A DNA stretch of 64,000 nt, from the NCBI GenBank assembly GCA_963930055.1, contig CAWVKS010000001.1:186001-250000 (forward strand), in the 5' to 3' direction. Below the pieces are notes generated by a model. That model did not search any database. It was given only the letters and a program-made list of their open reading frames with translations, and was not told the origin of the DNA. The stretch comes from Pullichristensenella sp963930055. Its GTDB lineage: Bacteria; Bacillota; Clostridia; Christensenellales; Aristaeellaceae. Every line of letters starts with the position of its first letter. Within the stretch, counting starts at the first letter, position 1. The position numbers and the translations under genes are program-made. This document shows, in pieces, positions 51,150 to 59,145 of this stretch.

Positions 51150-51662
51150 TTAACGTTGCGCCCGCCGGACGAGGCGGGAAAGACCGTAGCCCAACAGCGT
51201 CCCCAGCGCGTTGAGAAGCACGTCGTCCACGTCCGGCGCACCCGTGCCAAAGAGAAACTGATACCCCTCCACCAGCAAAGAAAGCCCCGCCCCGACAAGA
51301 AGAGCCTGCCGCCATCGCACGCTTGGCCGCAGCATGGGCAAAAGCAGGCCCAGCGGCATGAACCAAGTGAGGTTGCCCACCACATGGTAGACAAACGGCC
51401 ACGCCCCGGCGCGCCACTGTTGCAGCGTCGTGCGCAGGGGAACGAGCTGCGGCGCGATGCGCGCGGCGGGCCGCCCGAAGCGCAGGGCAATGATCTCCAC
51501 TAGCGCCGCCAGATAAAACACCGTCAGGGCATAAAGCGCTTCGCGCCGCGCCTTGCGCTCTCCTCGCAGGAGCGCCCGGCGAAGCAGCGCCCACAGCGCC
51601 GCGCATCCCAGCGCGAACAGCAGCGCGGGGCGGAGCAGTTCCCAAATGCCCCCGAAGCTCAT
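51150..51662 (-). CDS. VanZ-like membrane protein
   Basis: A 170-residue membrane protein with four to five segments. VVGNLTWFMPLGLLLPML and GTGAPDVDDVLLNALGTLLG are the conserved VanZ-family segments. VanZ gives low-level teicoplanin resistance in some enterococci; chromosomal relatives mostly have unknown roles. It overlaps the upstream XRE gene by four bases and shares its operon with a DUF2975 protein. Confidence 0.9.
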   Translation of the reverse strand: MSFGGIWELLRPALLFALGCAALWALLRRALLRGERKARREALYALTVFYLAALVEIIALRFGRPAARIAPQLVPLRTTLQQWRAGAWPFVYHVVGNLTWFMPLGLLLPMLRPSVRWRQALLVGAGLSLLVEGYQFLFGTGAPDVDDVLLNALGTLLGYGLSRLVRRAQR

Positions 51663-51871
51663 TCCTCTTCGTCCCGGTATTCGAGTATGTCGCCCGGCTG
51701 GCAGTGCAGCGCCTTGCAGATGGCGTCCAGCGTGGAAAAGCGCACCGCGCGCGCCTTGCCGGTCTTGAGGATGGAGAGGTTGGCCATGGTGATGCCCACC
51801 TTCTCGGAAAGCTCCGTCAGGCTCATCTTGCGCTTGGCGAGCATGACGTCCAGATTGACGATGATAGCCAT
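51659..51871 (-). CDS. Small XRE-type regulator (YozG-like)
   Basis: A 70-residue HTH protein: MLAKRKMSLTELSEKVGITM then ANLSILKTGKARAVRFSTLD and DAICKALHCQPGDILEYRD. This is the compact XRE type commonly encoded beside DUF2975 membrane proteins, as here. GGAGG precedes the ATG at 51871. It probably regulates its own operon at the palindrome between the divergent promoters. Confidence 0.9.
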   Translation of the reverse strand: MAIIVNLDVMLAKRKMSLTELSEKVGITMANLSILKTGKARAVRFSTLDAICKALHCQPGDILEYRDEEE

Positions 51872-51882
51872 GCCGCGCCTCC

Positions 51883-52359
51883 TTATATGGTCAGGTCGTT
51901 TTCGCGCTTGATGGCCGCCGCGCGCCGCACCAGCTGGGAAAGCGCGTTGGCCAGCAGCGCCACCAGCGCGCAGGCCGCGCCGAAGCCCAGCATGGCGATG
52001 AGCAGCGCGGGCAGCCCCATGCCCAGCAGGCACAGCGCCGCCACGCCCGCCGCCAGCAGCGCCGCCATCGTCAGCGCCAGCAGGCAGATGCGAAAGAGAG
52101 AGCGCGCGTTTTTTTGCGAAAAGGAGTTGTCCCGCCCGATCTCCACGCAGATTTTCCAGAATTCCCACAGTCCGGCAAAGCCGGGCAGCAGCACCGCCCA
52201 GCCGTAGACGAGGCAGGGCCAGTACCACGTTTGATACGCGGGAAATTCTTCCAGCAAAGCCGAGGCCAGCGCCGGCAGCAATACAAAGGCCGCCAGCAGG
52301 CCCAGGACCGCCGCCGCCAGCGCGGCCAGCTTCATGCCCCGTTCGGGTCGTCTGTTCAT
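51883..52359 (-). CDS. DUF2975 membrane protein
   Basis: A 158-residue protein with four membrane segments (LAALAAAVLGLLAAFVLLPA and LLALTMAALLAAGVAALCLL among them). The segment FAGLWEFWKICVEIGRDNSF followed by SQKNARSLFRI is typical of DUF2975. Together with the adjacent XRE gene it forms a frequent two-gene unit in Firmicutes of unknown function. GGAGG lies before the ATG at 52359. It heads the operon under a consensus promoter. Confidence 0.85.
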   Translation of the reverse strand: MNRRPERGMKLAALAAAVLGLLAAFVLLPALASALLEEFPAYQTWYWPCLVYGWAVLLPGFAGLWEFWKICVEIGRDNSFSQKNARSLFRICLLALTMAALLAAGVAALCLLGMGLPALLIAMLGFGAACALVALLANALSQLVRRAAAIKRENDLTI

Positions 52360-52380
52360 TCCTGATCCCTCCATGCGCCC

Positions 52381-52409
52381 ATTATAACATGATTAGAAAT
52401 GAATGTCAA
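52381..52409 (-). promoter_or_regulatory. Consensus promoter of the DUF2975-XRE-VanZ operon
   Basis: TTGACA (complement of 52,404-52,409), 17-bp spacer, TATAAT (complement of 52,381-52,386): a perfect sigma-A promoter, so repression is likely needed. The palindrome ATCGAAATTCGAT lies at 52,419-52,431. Confidence 0.9.
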
Positions 52410-52432
52410 CATTTATTTATCGAAATTCGATG

Positions 52433-52460
52433 TTCACTTTGCCGGAAAAGATGCTATGAT
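52433..52460 (+). promoter_or_regulatory. Promoter of the SDR gene
   Basis: TTCACT (52,433-52,438), 16-bp spacer, TATGAT (52,455-52,460), divergent from the DUF2975 operon and adjoining the same palindrome. Confidence 0.6.
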
Positions 52461-52495
52461 ATAAACAGGGAAATTCTTGCAAAGGGAGTGTTCTC

Positions 52496-53200
52496 ATGCT
52501 CAAGGGAAAGATCGCCCTGGTGACGGGCGCGGGCGGCGGCATCGGCTTTGAGATCGCCGCGCGCCTGAAGGCGGCGGGGGCGGAGGTGGCCGTCTGCGGC
52601 CGCGACGGGGAAAAACTGCGCGCCGCCGCGCAAAAGCTGCGCGGGGCGCTCGCGCTGCGCGGCGACCTGCTGGACGAGGGCTTTGCCCAAAGCTGCGTGG
52701 ACAGGACGGTCGAAGCCTTCGGCGGCCTGGACATACTCATCAACAACGCCGGCGTGGCGCTCTCCAGGCCGTTTGCGGAAACGACGCTCGCGGACTTTGA
52801 CCGCGTCATGGCCACGAACGTGCGCGCGCCGTTCATCCTCATCCATCGCGCCCTGCCGTATTTGCGCCGCGCGCAGGGACGCGTGATCAACATCGCCTCA
52901 GTGGTGGCGCACAAGGGCTATCCGCTGCAGAGCGCCTACGCCGCCTCCAAGCACGCGCTGCTCGGCCTTTCCAAATCGCTGGCCAACGAGCTGTACGCGG
53001 AGGGCCTGCGCGTGCACGTCATCAGCCCCGGCGGCGTCTACACGGACATGGCTAAGGTCGCCCGACCCGACCTTTCCCCGGACGGCCTCATCAGCGCCGC
53101 GGAGGTAGCCGACGCGGTGATGTTCCTGCTCTCGCTGGACAAAAACGCCGTAATCGACGAAATTTGCCTCCACCGGCAGGGCAAAGCGCCGTTTGCGTGA
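52496..53200 (+). CDS. Short-chain dehydrogenase/reductase (FabG-like)
   Basis: A 234-residue SDR oxidoreductase. Cofactor loop VTGAGGGIGFEIAARL, NAG motif INNAGVALSRP, catalytic Ser in INIASVVAHKG and the YxxxK pair in YAASKHALLG are intact. The basic residue after the first strand (CGRDGEK) suggests NADPH. The substrate is unknown; 3-ketoacyl-ACP reductase and sugar alcohol dehydrogenases are close relatives. Monocistronic. Confidence 0.9.
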   Translation: MLKGKIALVTGAGGGIGFEIAARLKAAGAEVAVCGRDGEKLRAAAQKLRGALALRGDLLDEGFAQSCVDRTVEAFGGLDILINNAGVALSRPFAETTLADFDRVMATNVRAPFILIHRALPYLRRAQGRVINIASVVAHKGYPLQSAYAASKHALLGLSKSLANELYAEGLRVHVISPGGVYTDMAKVARPDLSPDGLISAAEVADAVMFLLSLDKNAVIDEICLHRQGKAPFA

Positions 53201-53315
53201 AGTTCGCCATAATTTTTCCTGAGAATGGCAACCAAATGCCATATCCGGCCGTCTAGTATACAGAAACACAGCGCCGCCCCGTCCGGCGCGCCTGAATGAA
53301 GGGAGAGACCGGGAT

Positions 53316-55607
53316 ATGAAACGCCTGCTCGCCGCTCTGTTGGCCATCTGTCTGCTGACCACGTTTGCTTTCGCCGAGGGAGGGGAGGGCCAGCCGCCCG
53401 CGCCGCCTGCAGAGACGCCGCAGCCCGCTGCCGCGCCGCCTGCGGAAGCGCCGAAACCGGCAACGGAAGCGCCGAAACCGGCGACGGAAGCGCCGCAGCC
53501 GGCGACGGAAGCGCCGCCGCCGGCGACGGAAGCGCCGCAGCCGGCGACGCAAGCGCCGCAGCCGGCGACGGAAGTGCCGCCGCCGGCGACGGAAGTGCCG
53601 CCGCCGGCAAACGAAGCGCCCCAACAGCCGGCTGCAGAAACGCCGCCGCAGGACAGCGCGGACAACACCGCTACGGGCGACACGACGAACACGCCTGCCG
53701 GCGGCGCACAGACGCCTCCGTCCGGCGGCACATCGACCGCGCCTGACACGTCGGAGACGCCGGATACGTCGGTCACCCCCGACACGTCGGAGACGCCGGA
53801 TACATCCGTGACGCCGGGCACGTCGGTCACCCCCGGCACGTCGGAGACGCCGGATACGTCCATCACCCCGGGCGCGTCCATCACCCCAGACCCCTCCATC
53901 ACGCCCGGCCCCTCCATCACGCCCGCCCCGGGCATCCCCGAGGACGCCGAGGCGTGGATGGTCAACCCCGACGATCCCACGCAGGTCATCGCCGGCAAGC
54001 TTGAAGACCTCATTCGGGATTTCGACGCCAATACCGAGGCCACCATCTTCATCCGCTCCGAAGAAGTGCTGCGCGTGAAAGACAAGACGCCCAACGACGT
54101 GGTCAAGACCATCTTCCTGCCTGACGAGACGGTGTTTGAAAAGGACAAGTTCGTCGTCAAGGTCTCGGAATACGACCCTGCCCAGCCCGCGCCCCTGAAT
54201 GAAGAAGGGGAAGCCGAGCCCGCGCCGGAGGTCTGGCTCTACGTGTGGGTGGAGGAAAAGCCGCAGGGTCCCACGCCCACGCCGACGCCCAAGCCCGGCC
54301 CGGTGGAGCTGGATGTGTTCGTGGCGGCAGAGAACTACATGCCGGGCGTGTGGTCGTGCCAGGCGCCGTCCTTCACGCTCTCCGGCATCCCCGAGGGCGC
54401 GCGCGGCTACAACTACGCCGTCGTCGCCTATGACGAGCGCTTCATCATACTCTCCGGCAACACCTATACTTCCATGGACGAGGGCGAATATTCTCTGCGC
54501 TTCGCCGTTCTCGATGCCATTGGCGACGTCTGCGCCCTCTCCACGCGCTACGATCTGAAGATCGACCTGACGCCGCCCGCCTACCTCACCGCCTCCATTG
54601 TCTCCGAGGGCCAGCCGCAGTTCATCCTCACCTCCGAGGACGCGCTCAGCGGCCTGGACGCCTTCAGCGTCGATGGCGGCCAGACGTGGGTGCCCGCCGG
54701 CGAGGAAGGCTCCTATGTCCACACCGGCAGGCTCGGCGAGATCTATCCGCAGGGCATGCTCATGGCCCGCGACGTGGCCGGCAACATCATCGAATACCCC
54801 ACCGATTTTGAGATCCCCGAGCCCGTCTCCTACCCCAGTTACGGCGGCGGAGGCGGCGGTGGCGGCGGCGGGGGAGACGGCGAGCCGTCCATCCAGCACA
54901 CCGGCGATGAGGATGTGGACACCACGCCCTACGGCGAAGTGCAGCTCATACTGCCCGGGGAGCCGATGCACCGCCTCACGCTCGGCGACGCGCCCCTGGC
55001 GCTGACGCTGGAACTGGACAGCGCCGAGGGTTTCGAGCCGCCCACGCCCTACGAGCCGAAGTTCACCGCCGCCCTGGCGCACTGGACGGACGAGGGCGTG
55101 CAGCCCTGGCAGCCGGGCGAAGCGGAGGAGGGCGAGGATGCGGCCCACGCCGCGCTCGACGCGCCCGACACGCTGGTGCTCACCGCCCAGGCAGACCCCG
55201 CCTTCACGGGGGAATACGCCTACATCTGGCGCTTCAACGGCGTGGTCTACCGCCTGCTGTTCAACAGCGGCATCGAATACGTGGTATTGCAGGTGGGCGA
55301 ACACGTGGCCGCCTTCCCCACGGCGGGGTTCACCGCCGGCACCGCCTACACGGACCTCAAGGCCGCAGGCATCTCCACCCGCAAGTTCGATTACACGATC
55401 TGGATGTCCGGCTCGATGCTGGATGGATCCGCCGGCGAGATGGCCGCCGAGGTCGCCGTCGAGGAGGAGGTCTACCCCCTCACGGACGATGAGACGCAGC
55501 CCATGTATTCTTACGACCTCTACTACGGCCCCCTGGAGCTTCTCGACTACGCCTTCGGCGCCTGGACGCCGGAGATAGCGGCGCATGAAACGGAGGAAAA
55601 CGCATGA
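53316..55607 (+). CDS. Secreted Pro/Thr-rich repeat surface protein
   Basis: A 763-residue exported protein heading the array. Signal peptide MKRLLAALLAICLLTTFAFA. Residues 25-115 are repeats of the type EAPKPATEAPQP; residues 145-215 are repeats of TPDTSETPDTSVTP and SITPGPSITP, a mucin-like stalk. Beta-rich domains follow (about 215-500), including Ig-like sequence (LTPPAYLTASIVSEG, EDALSGLDAFSVDGGQTW). A run of eleven glycines precedes a C-terminal domain (about 530-763). No LPXTG anchor or membrane tail is seen, so retention is unclear. It overlaps the next gene by four bases. Confidence 0.8.
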   Translation: MKRLLAALLAICLLTTFAFAEGGEGQPPAPPAETPQPAAAPPAEAPKPATEAPKPATEAPQPATEAPPPATEAPQPATQAPQPATEVPPPATEVPPPANEAPQQPAAETPPQDSADNTATGDTTNTPAGGAQTPPSGGTSTAPDTSETPDTSVTPDTSETPDTSVTPGTSVTPGTSETPDTSITPGASITPDPSITPGPSITPAPGIPEDAEAWMVNPDDPTQVIAGKLEDLIRDFDANTEATIFIRSEEVLRVKDKTPNDVVKTIFLPDETVFEKDKFVVKVSEYDPAQPAPLNEEGEAEPAPEVWLYVWVEEKPQGPTPTPTPKPGPVELDVFVAAENYMPGVWSCQAPSFTLSGIPEGARGYNYAVVAYDERFIILSGNTYTSMDEGEYSLRFAVLDAIGDVCALSTRYDLKIDLTPPAYLTASIVSEGQPQFILTSEDALSGLDAFSVDGGQTWVPAGEEGSYVHTGRLGEIYPQGMLMARDVAGNIIEYPTDFEIPEPVSYPSYGGGGGGGGGGGDGEPSIQHTGDEDVDTTPYGEVQLILPGEPMHRLTLGDAPLALTLELDSAEGFEPPTPYEPKFTAALAHWTDEGVQPWQPGEAEEGEDAAHAALDAPDTLVLTAQADPAFTGEYAYIWRFNGVVYRLLFNSGIEYVVLQVGEHVAAFPTAGFTAGTAYTDLKAAGISTRKFDYTIWMSGSMLDGSAGEMAAEVAVEEEVYPLTDDETQPMYSYDLYYGPLELLDYAFGAWTPEIAAHETEENA
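53440..53650 (+). repeat. Coding tandem repeat, Pro/Ala/Thr-Glu units
   Basis: Imperfect 24-bp units such as GCGCCGAAACCGGCGACGGA encode EAPxPAT units inside the surface protein. Copies differ mostly at single bases (AAA/CAG/CCG codon), a pattern that can expand or contract by slippage. It is not a CRISPR array. Confidence 0.85.
53740..53940 (+). repeat. Coding tandem repeat, Thr/Pro/Asp-Ser units
   Basis: About 18-bp to 36-bp imperfect units encode TPDTS, TPGTS and ITPGPS variants in the stalk of the same protein. They probably give an extended, possibly O-glycosylated segment. Confidence 0.8.
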
Positions 55608-56758
55608 GAAAGACAAGGCGGATATTCGCCCTGCTGCTCGCGCTTGTGCTTCTGTGCGGCGCGGGCCTGGCGGAAATGGTCTTTGACGGCGTGGTGACCG
55701 GCGGCGACGCCCAGTACGTGCTCGCCCCCTTCGGCGGGGTGATGGACGAAGTCAACGTCCGCGCCGGCGACCGCGTGCAGCCCGGCCAGGTGCTGGCCAG
55801 CATCCAGACCACGCGCGTCTATGCCGACGTGGAGGGGAAAATCTCCGGCGTGTTCGGCCGCGAGGGCGACGCCACCGAGGGCGTCTCCGAGCGCTACGGC
55901 GGCGTGCTCTTCATCGAGCCGACCAACAAGTACACCATCGCCGCTTCCACGGAAAAGGCATACAACCGCAGCGAGAACAAGTTCATCCACGTCGGCGAGA
56001 CGGTGTATTTGAAGTGCACCTCCGACGGCAGCCACCGCGGCGCCGGCGTGGTCACCGGCATGGGCGAAAAGGCCGGCGAATACAACGTGGAAGTCACCGG
56101 CGGCGAGTTCTACATCGCCGAAACGGTGAGCATCTACCGCCGCAGCGACTACGCCGAGTCCTCCCGCATCGGCCGGGGAACGGTGGCGGCGGCCAAGGTG
56201 GTGGCCATCAAGGGCAGCGGCAGCATCCTCAAGATGCACGTTGCGAACGGAGACTTCGTCGAGCGCGGCGAACTGCTCTTTGAGACGGTCACCGGCGGTC
56301 TCGACGGCCTCTACGCCCCCGGCAACGAGATCGTCTGCGAAACAAGCGGCATCGTCGCCAGCGTCGACGCCGGCGCGGGCGCGTCCGTGGAAAAGGGTGG
56401 CAAGATACTTTCCATCTATCCGGACGACGCCACCCGCATCGAGATGCAGGTGCGCGAGAGCGACCTCGGCCTCGTGCGCGAGGGCATGAAGGTCGATATC
56501 GAGTTCAACTGGGATCTGCAGCGCATGACGCGGCTGGAAGGGACCATCACCGGCATCTCCTACCTGAGCGCCAACGCGCCCGCCGCCGGGGAGGACGGCC
56601 AGACCACCGCTCCCACTGCCGGCGAGGAACCGACCTACACCGCCTACGTGGATTTCACCCCCGACGAGAGCGTGCGCCTGGGTATGACCGTGCTGGTCTA
56701 CACGCGCGACAGCCACGACGCGGAAGCGCCGGAAATGGAGGGGGAAACGGCACAATAG
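55604..56758 (+). CDS. Exported HlyD-like protein with lipoyl-type hairpin domains
   Basis: A 384-residue protein. A hydrophobic N-terminus (IFALLLALVLLCGAGLAEM) is followed by a lipoyl/biotinyl-like domain (LAPFGGVMDEVNVRAGDRVQ then PGQVLASIQT, residues 38-75). A beta region, a second lipoyl-like half (YAPGNEIVCETSGIVASVDA, GASVEKGGKILSIYP, about 245-290) and a membrane-proximal beta barrel with DLGLVREGMKVDIEF follow. This is the periplasmic adaptor (membrane fusion) layout, but the coiled-coil hairpin is minimal and no ABC or RND pump gene is next to it. It is coupled to the surface protein (ATGA). Confidence 0.75.
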   Translation: MRKTRRIFALLLALVLLCGAGLAEMVFDGVVTGGDAQYVLAPFGGVMDEVNVRAGDRVQPGQVLASIQTTRVYADVEGKISGVFGREGDATEGVSERYGGVLFIEPTNKYTIAASTEKAYNRSENKFIHVGETVYLKCTSDGSHRGAGVVTGMGEKAGEYNVEVTGGEFYIAETVSIYRRSDYAESSRIGRGTVAAAKVVAIKGSGSILKMHVANGDFVERGELLFETVTGGLDGLYAPGNEIVCETSGIVASVDAGAGASVEKGGKILSIYPDDATRIEMQVRESDLGLVREGMKVDIEFNWDLQRMTRLEGTITGISYLSANAPAAGEDGQTTAPTAGEEPTYTAYVDFTPDESVRLGMTVLVYTRDSHDAEAPEMEGETAQ

Positions 56759-56778
56759 CGACGCAGGAGGGATGAGGG

Positions 56779-59100
56779 ATGAAAAGGGGACTTTCTCTGT
56801 TCTTTGTTTTGACGCTTCTCTTTGCCGGCATATCGCCCGCCCACGCCGCCCCCGCGGACGCCGTGCTGCTGCGCGACGGCGCGGACGGCTTTTCCGGCAA
56901 CATACAAAACATCGCCGCCTTTGGCGATACGCTTTACGCCCTCACCTACGACGCGGTCTACGCCTTCGAGGGCGAAAGCGCCGAACCTGCACGCTACGAA
57001 CTATCCCTGCCAGCCGAGACGGAAGCGGAAAACGGCGTGGAGAGTTCCTCTTCGCTGGACGCCATCGCCATCGTTTCCCATGGCGGCGGCCTCTGCCTGC
57101 TCGCCGCTCGGACGGAGCAGACCGTCTACGAAGAAGACGGCGAAACCATCTGGGAATCCGCCATCGACGGCGTTTCCCTCTACGCGCTCGACCTTGCGGA
57201 TGCTGCCGCGACCACTGGCGCGGAAGTCTGCGCCCTTGACTGGGAAGGCCTCATCTTCGGCGGCGCGGACGATGCCTACCTCGCTGAGGTGGACGGCCTC
57301 TGCGCGGCGGGAGATTTCCTCGTCTGCAGGAGTTATGACGAGAGCGGCAACGAATTTTTCGCCATCGCCGACCTGACCGGCGGTTCCGTCGCCCTCTACT
57401 ACGCGGACGAGATGCCCGGCGAGGACGCCCTGCTCACGCCTTACCGCGATGGGGAACTGCTCTGCATCACCCGCGAGTGGGGGAGCGGGGGCAACCTCTC
57501 CCGCATCTGCCGCTTTGACCCCGCCAGCGGCGCGACGGATGAACTTTGCGCCCTCGCCACCGGCGAAGGCTACCTCGAAGCGCCCGCTTACCGGGCGGAA
57601 AGCGATACGCTTTACTACCTGCTGGACGGCCAACTCTGGGCGCTATCGGGCATGGACGCCTCCCAGAGTGAGGCCGTGGCTGGCTTCCCGCTCGATTCGC
57701 CGCGCGGGCAGGCCGCCCTCACCGCCAGCGGCCTCTACGCCGCCGCCGACTTTTTCACACTCGTGCGCCGCGATACCGACCCCGCGCAGCGCGCCTCCGT
57801 GCGCCTTGCCGTGCTCTCCGGCCACTCGGAAAACGTAGAAAACGCCGCCTACGCCTTCGGCGCGGAGCGCGGAGATGTGGAAGTAACACTCGTCCAGCAG
57901 TCCGGCGATGTGCTCGAAGCCATGCTCGGCCGCTCCCCGGAGATCGACGTCTATTGCTTCTCCGCCTCGCTTCCCCAGTATGAAGCCCTCCGCGCGCGCG
58001 GCTTCCTGCCGTCTCTGGATGGGCTTGCAAACACATGTTCGTTTGTCGAAAACTGCTATCCCTTCGCGCGGGACGCCTGCACGGTGGACGGCGCGGTGGT
58101 CGCCCTGCCCGTGGAGGTCGGCTTCAACGCCCCACTCTCCTGTGACGCGGGCGCGCTTGCCAAACTGGGCCTGACGAAAGGCGACCTCCCCGCGACCTGG
58201 CCGGAGTTTTTCTTAAGCCTTGCATCGCTTTCCGCAGCCGCCGACCGCGCCGGGCTGTACCTTTTCGACCCGCAGCAGGGCTGGGAGTCCCTGCGCGACA
58301 CGCTCTTTGACGCCATGCTCGCCGAATACGCCGCCCACATCTCCCAAGCAGAGGACGGCTACGACACACCGGCGTTCCGCGCCGCGCTGGAAGCCTTCGT
58401 GGCGGTGGACTGGGGAAATATCGGCCTTCTCAGCGACGAACAGGCCTTCGCCTACGAAGCGGACGACGCTCCCTTCGCCGGAGACGGCGCAAGCCGCGTG
58501 CTCTTTGCCGCCTACGCCGACGTCAGCGCGCAGAGCGACATGGCTGCGTCCGGCCTGCAATGGCTGCCGCTGGGCTTTTCCGGGGACGTCGGTCCGACCA
58601 TCGCCGCCGACGTCACCGTGGCCTTCGTCAACCCCTTCTCCGCCCACCCGGACGAGGCGCGCGCCTTTGTGGAAACGCTCGCCGAAACCATGGACGCGGT
58701 CACCCGCCTCGAACTTTCCCCGGCGCATGACGAGCCAGTGCCGCTGGACACCTTCGCGGCCGACCTCGCCGATTATGACCGCTCCCTCGCCGACGCCCGC
58801 GCGGCGCTCGAAGCCGCCGAGGGGGAGGACAGACAGACCTTCGCGGAGATGATCGACTTCCACGAGCAGGAAAGAGCGGATTATCTCGCCGAGGACGGCT
58901 GGAAGGTCAGCGCCTCCGCCCTCGCTGCCTACCGCCAGCGTGCCGGACACATGCTCCTTGCCCGCAACCTCTTTTCCGGCGAGAGCGACATGGCCGCCTA
59001 TGAGGCGGCGCAGCAGTTCAAGGCCGGGGCGCTTTCCGCGGACGGCTTCATCCGCCAGCTCGACCGCATGCTTTCCATGCAGCGGCGCGAAAACGCCTGA
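56779..59100 (+). CDS. Tandem paralogue 1: secreted propeller/solute-binding-like protein
   Basis: A 773-residue exported protein with signal peptide MKRGLSLFFVLTLLFAGISP and no lipobox cysteine. The N-terminal half (about 25-350) has propeller-like blades: DAVLLRDGADGFSGNIQNIA, GDTLYALTYDAVYAFEG, SGATDELCALATGEGYLEAP. The C-terminal half resembles an ABC solute-binding fold: GDVEVTLVQQSGDVLEAML, EIDVYCFSASLPQYEAL, DGAVVALPVEVGF, LPATWPEFFLSLASL, VAFVNPFSAHPDEA. A coiled coil and a short helical tail end the protein. A CYPFARDAC motif is shared with its paralogues. Function unknown; ligand binding at the surface is inferred. Confidence 0.75.
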   Translation: MKRGLSLFFVLTLLFAGISPAHAAPADAVLLRDGADGFSGNIQNIAAFGDTLYALTYDAVYAFEGESAEPARYELSLPAETEAENGVESSSSLDAIAIVSHGGGLCLLAARTEQTVYEEDGETIWESAIDGVSLYALDLADAAATTGAEVCALDWEGLIFGGADDAYLAEVDGLCAAGDFLVCRSYDESGNEFFAIADLTGGSVALYYADEMPGEDALLTPYRDGELLCITREWGSGGNLSRICRFDPASGATDELCALATGEGYLEAPAYRAESDTLYYLLDGQLWALSGMDASQSEAVAGFPLDSPRGQAALTASGLYAAADFFTLVRRDTDPAQRASVRLAVLSGHSENVENAAYAFGAERGDVEVTLVQQSGDVLEAMLGRSPEIDVYCFSASLPQYEALRARGFLPSLDGLANTCSFVENCYPFARDACTVDGAVVALPVEVGFNAPLSCDAGALAKLGLTKGDLPATWPEFFLSLASLSAAADRAGLYLFDPQQGWESLRDTLFDAMLAEYAAHISQAEDGYDTPAFRAALEAFVAVDWGNIGLLSDEQAFAYEADDAPFAGDGASRVLFAAYADVSAQSDMAASGLQWLPLGFSGDVGPTIAADVTVAFVNPFSAHPDEARAFVETLAETMDAVTRLELSPAHDEPVPLDTFAADLADYDRSLADARAALEAAEGEDRQTFAEMIDFHEQERADYLAEDGWKVSASALAAYRQRAGHMLLARNLFSGESDMAAYEAAQQFKAGALSADGFIRQLDRMLSMQRRENA

Positions 59101-59145
59101 CCGCGCCCCCCAAAAAATATTTGTGTTATGCAGGAGAACAGAACG

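Noticed and set aside
53440..53940. CRISPR-like regular repeats
   Set aside because: Units are in frame, contiguous and without unique spacers; they encode Pro/Thr repeats of a surface protein.
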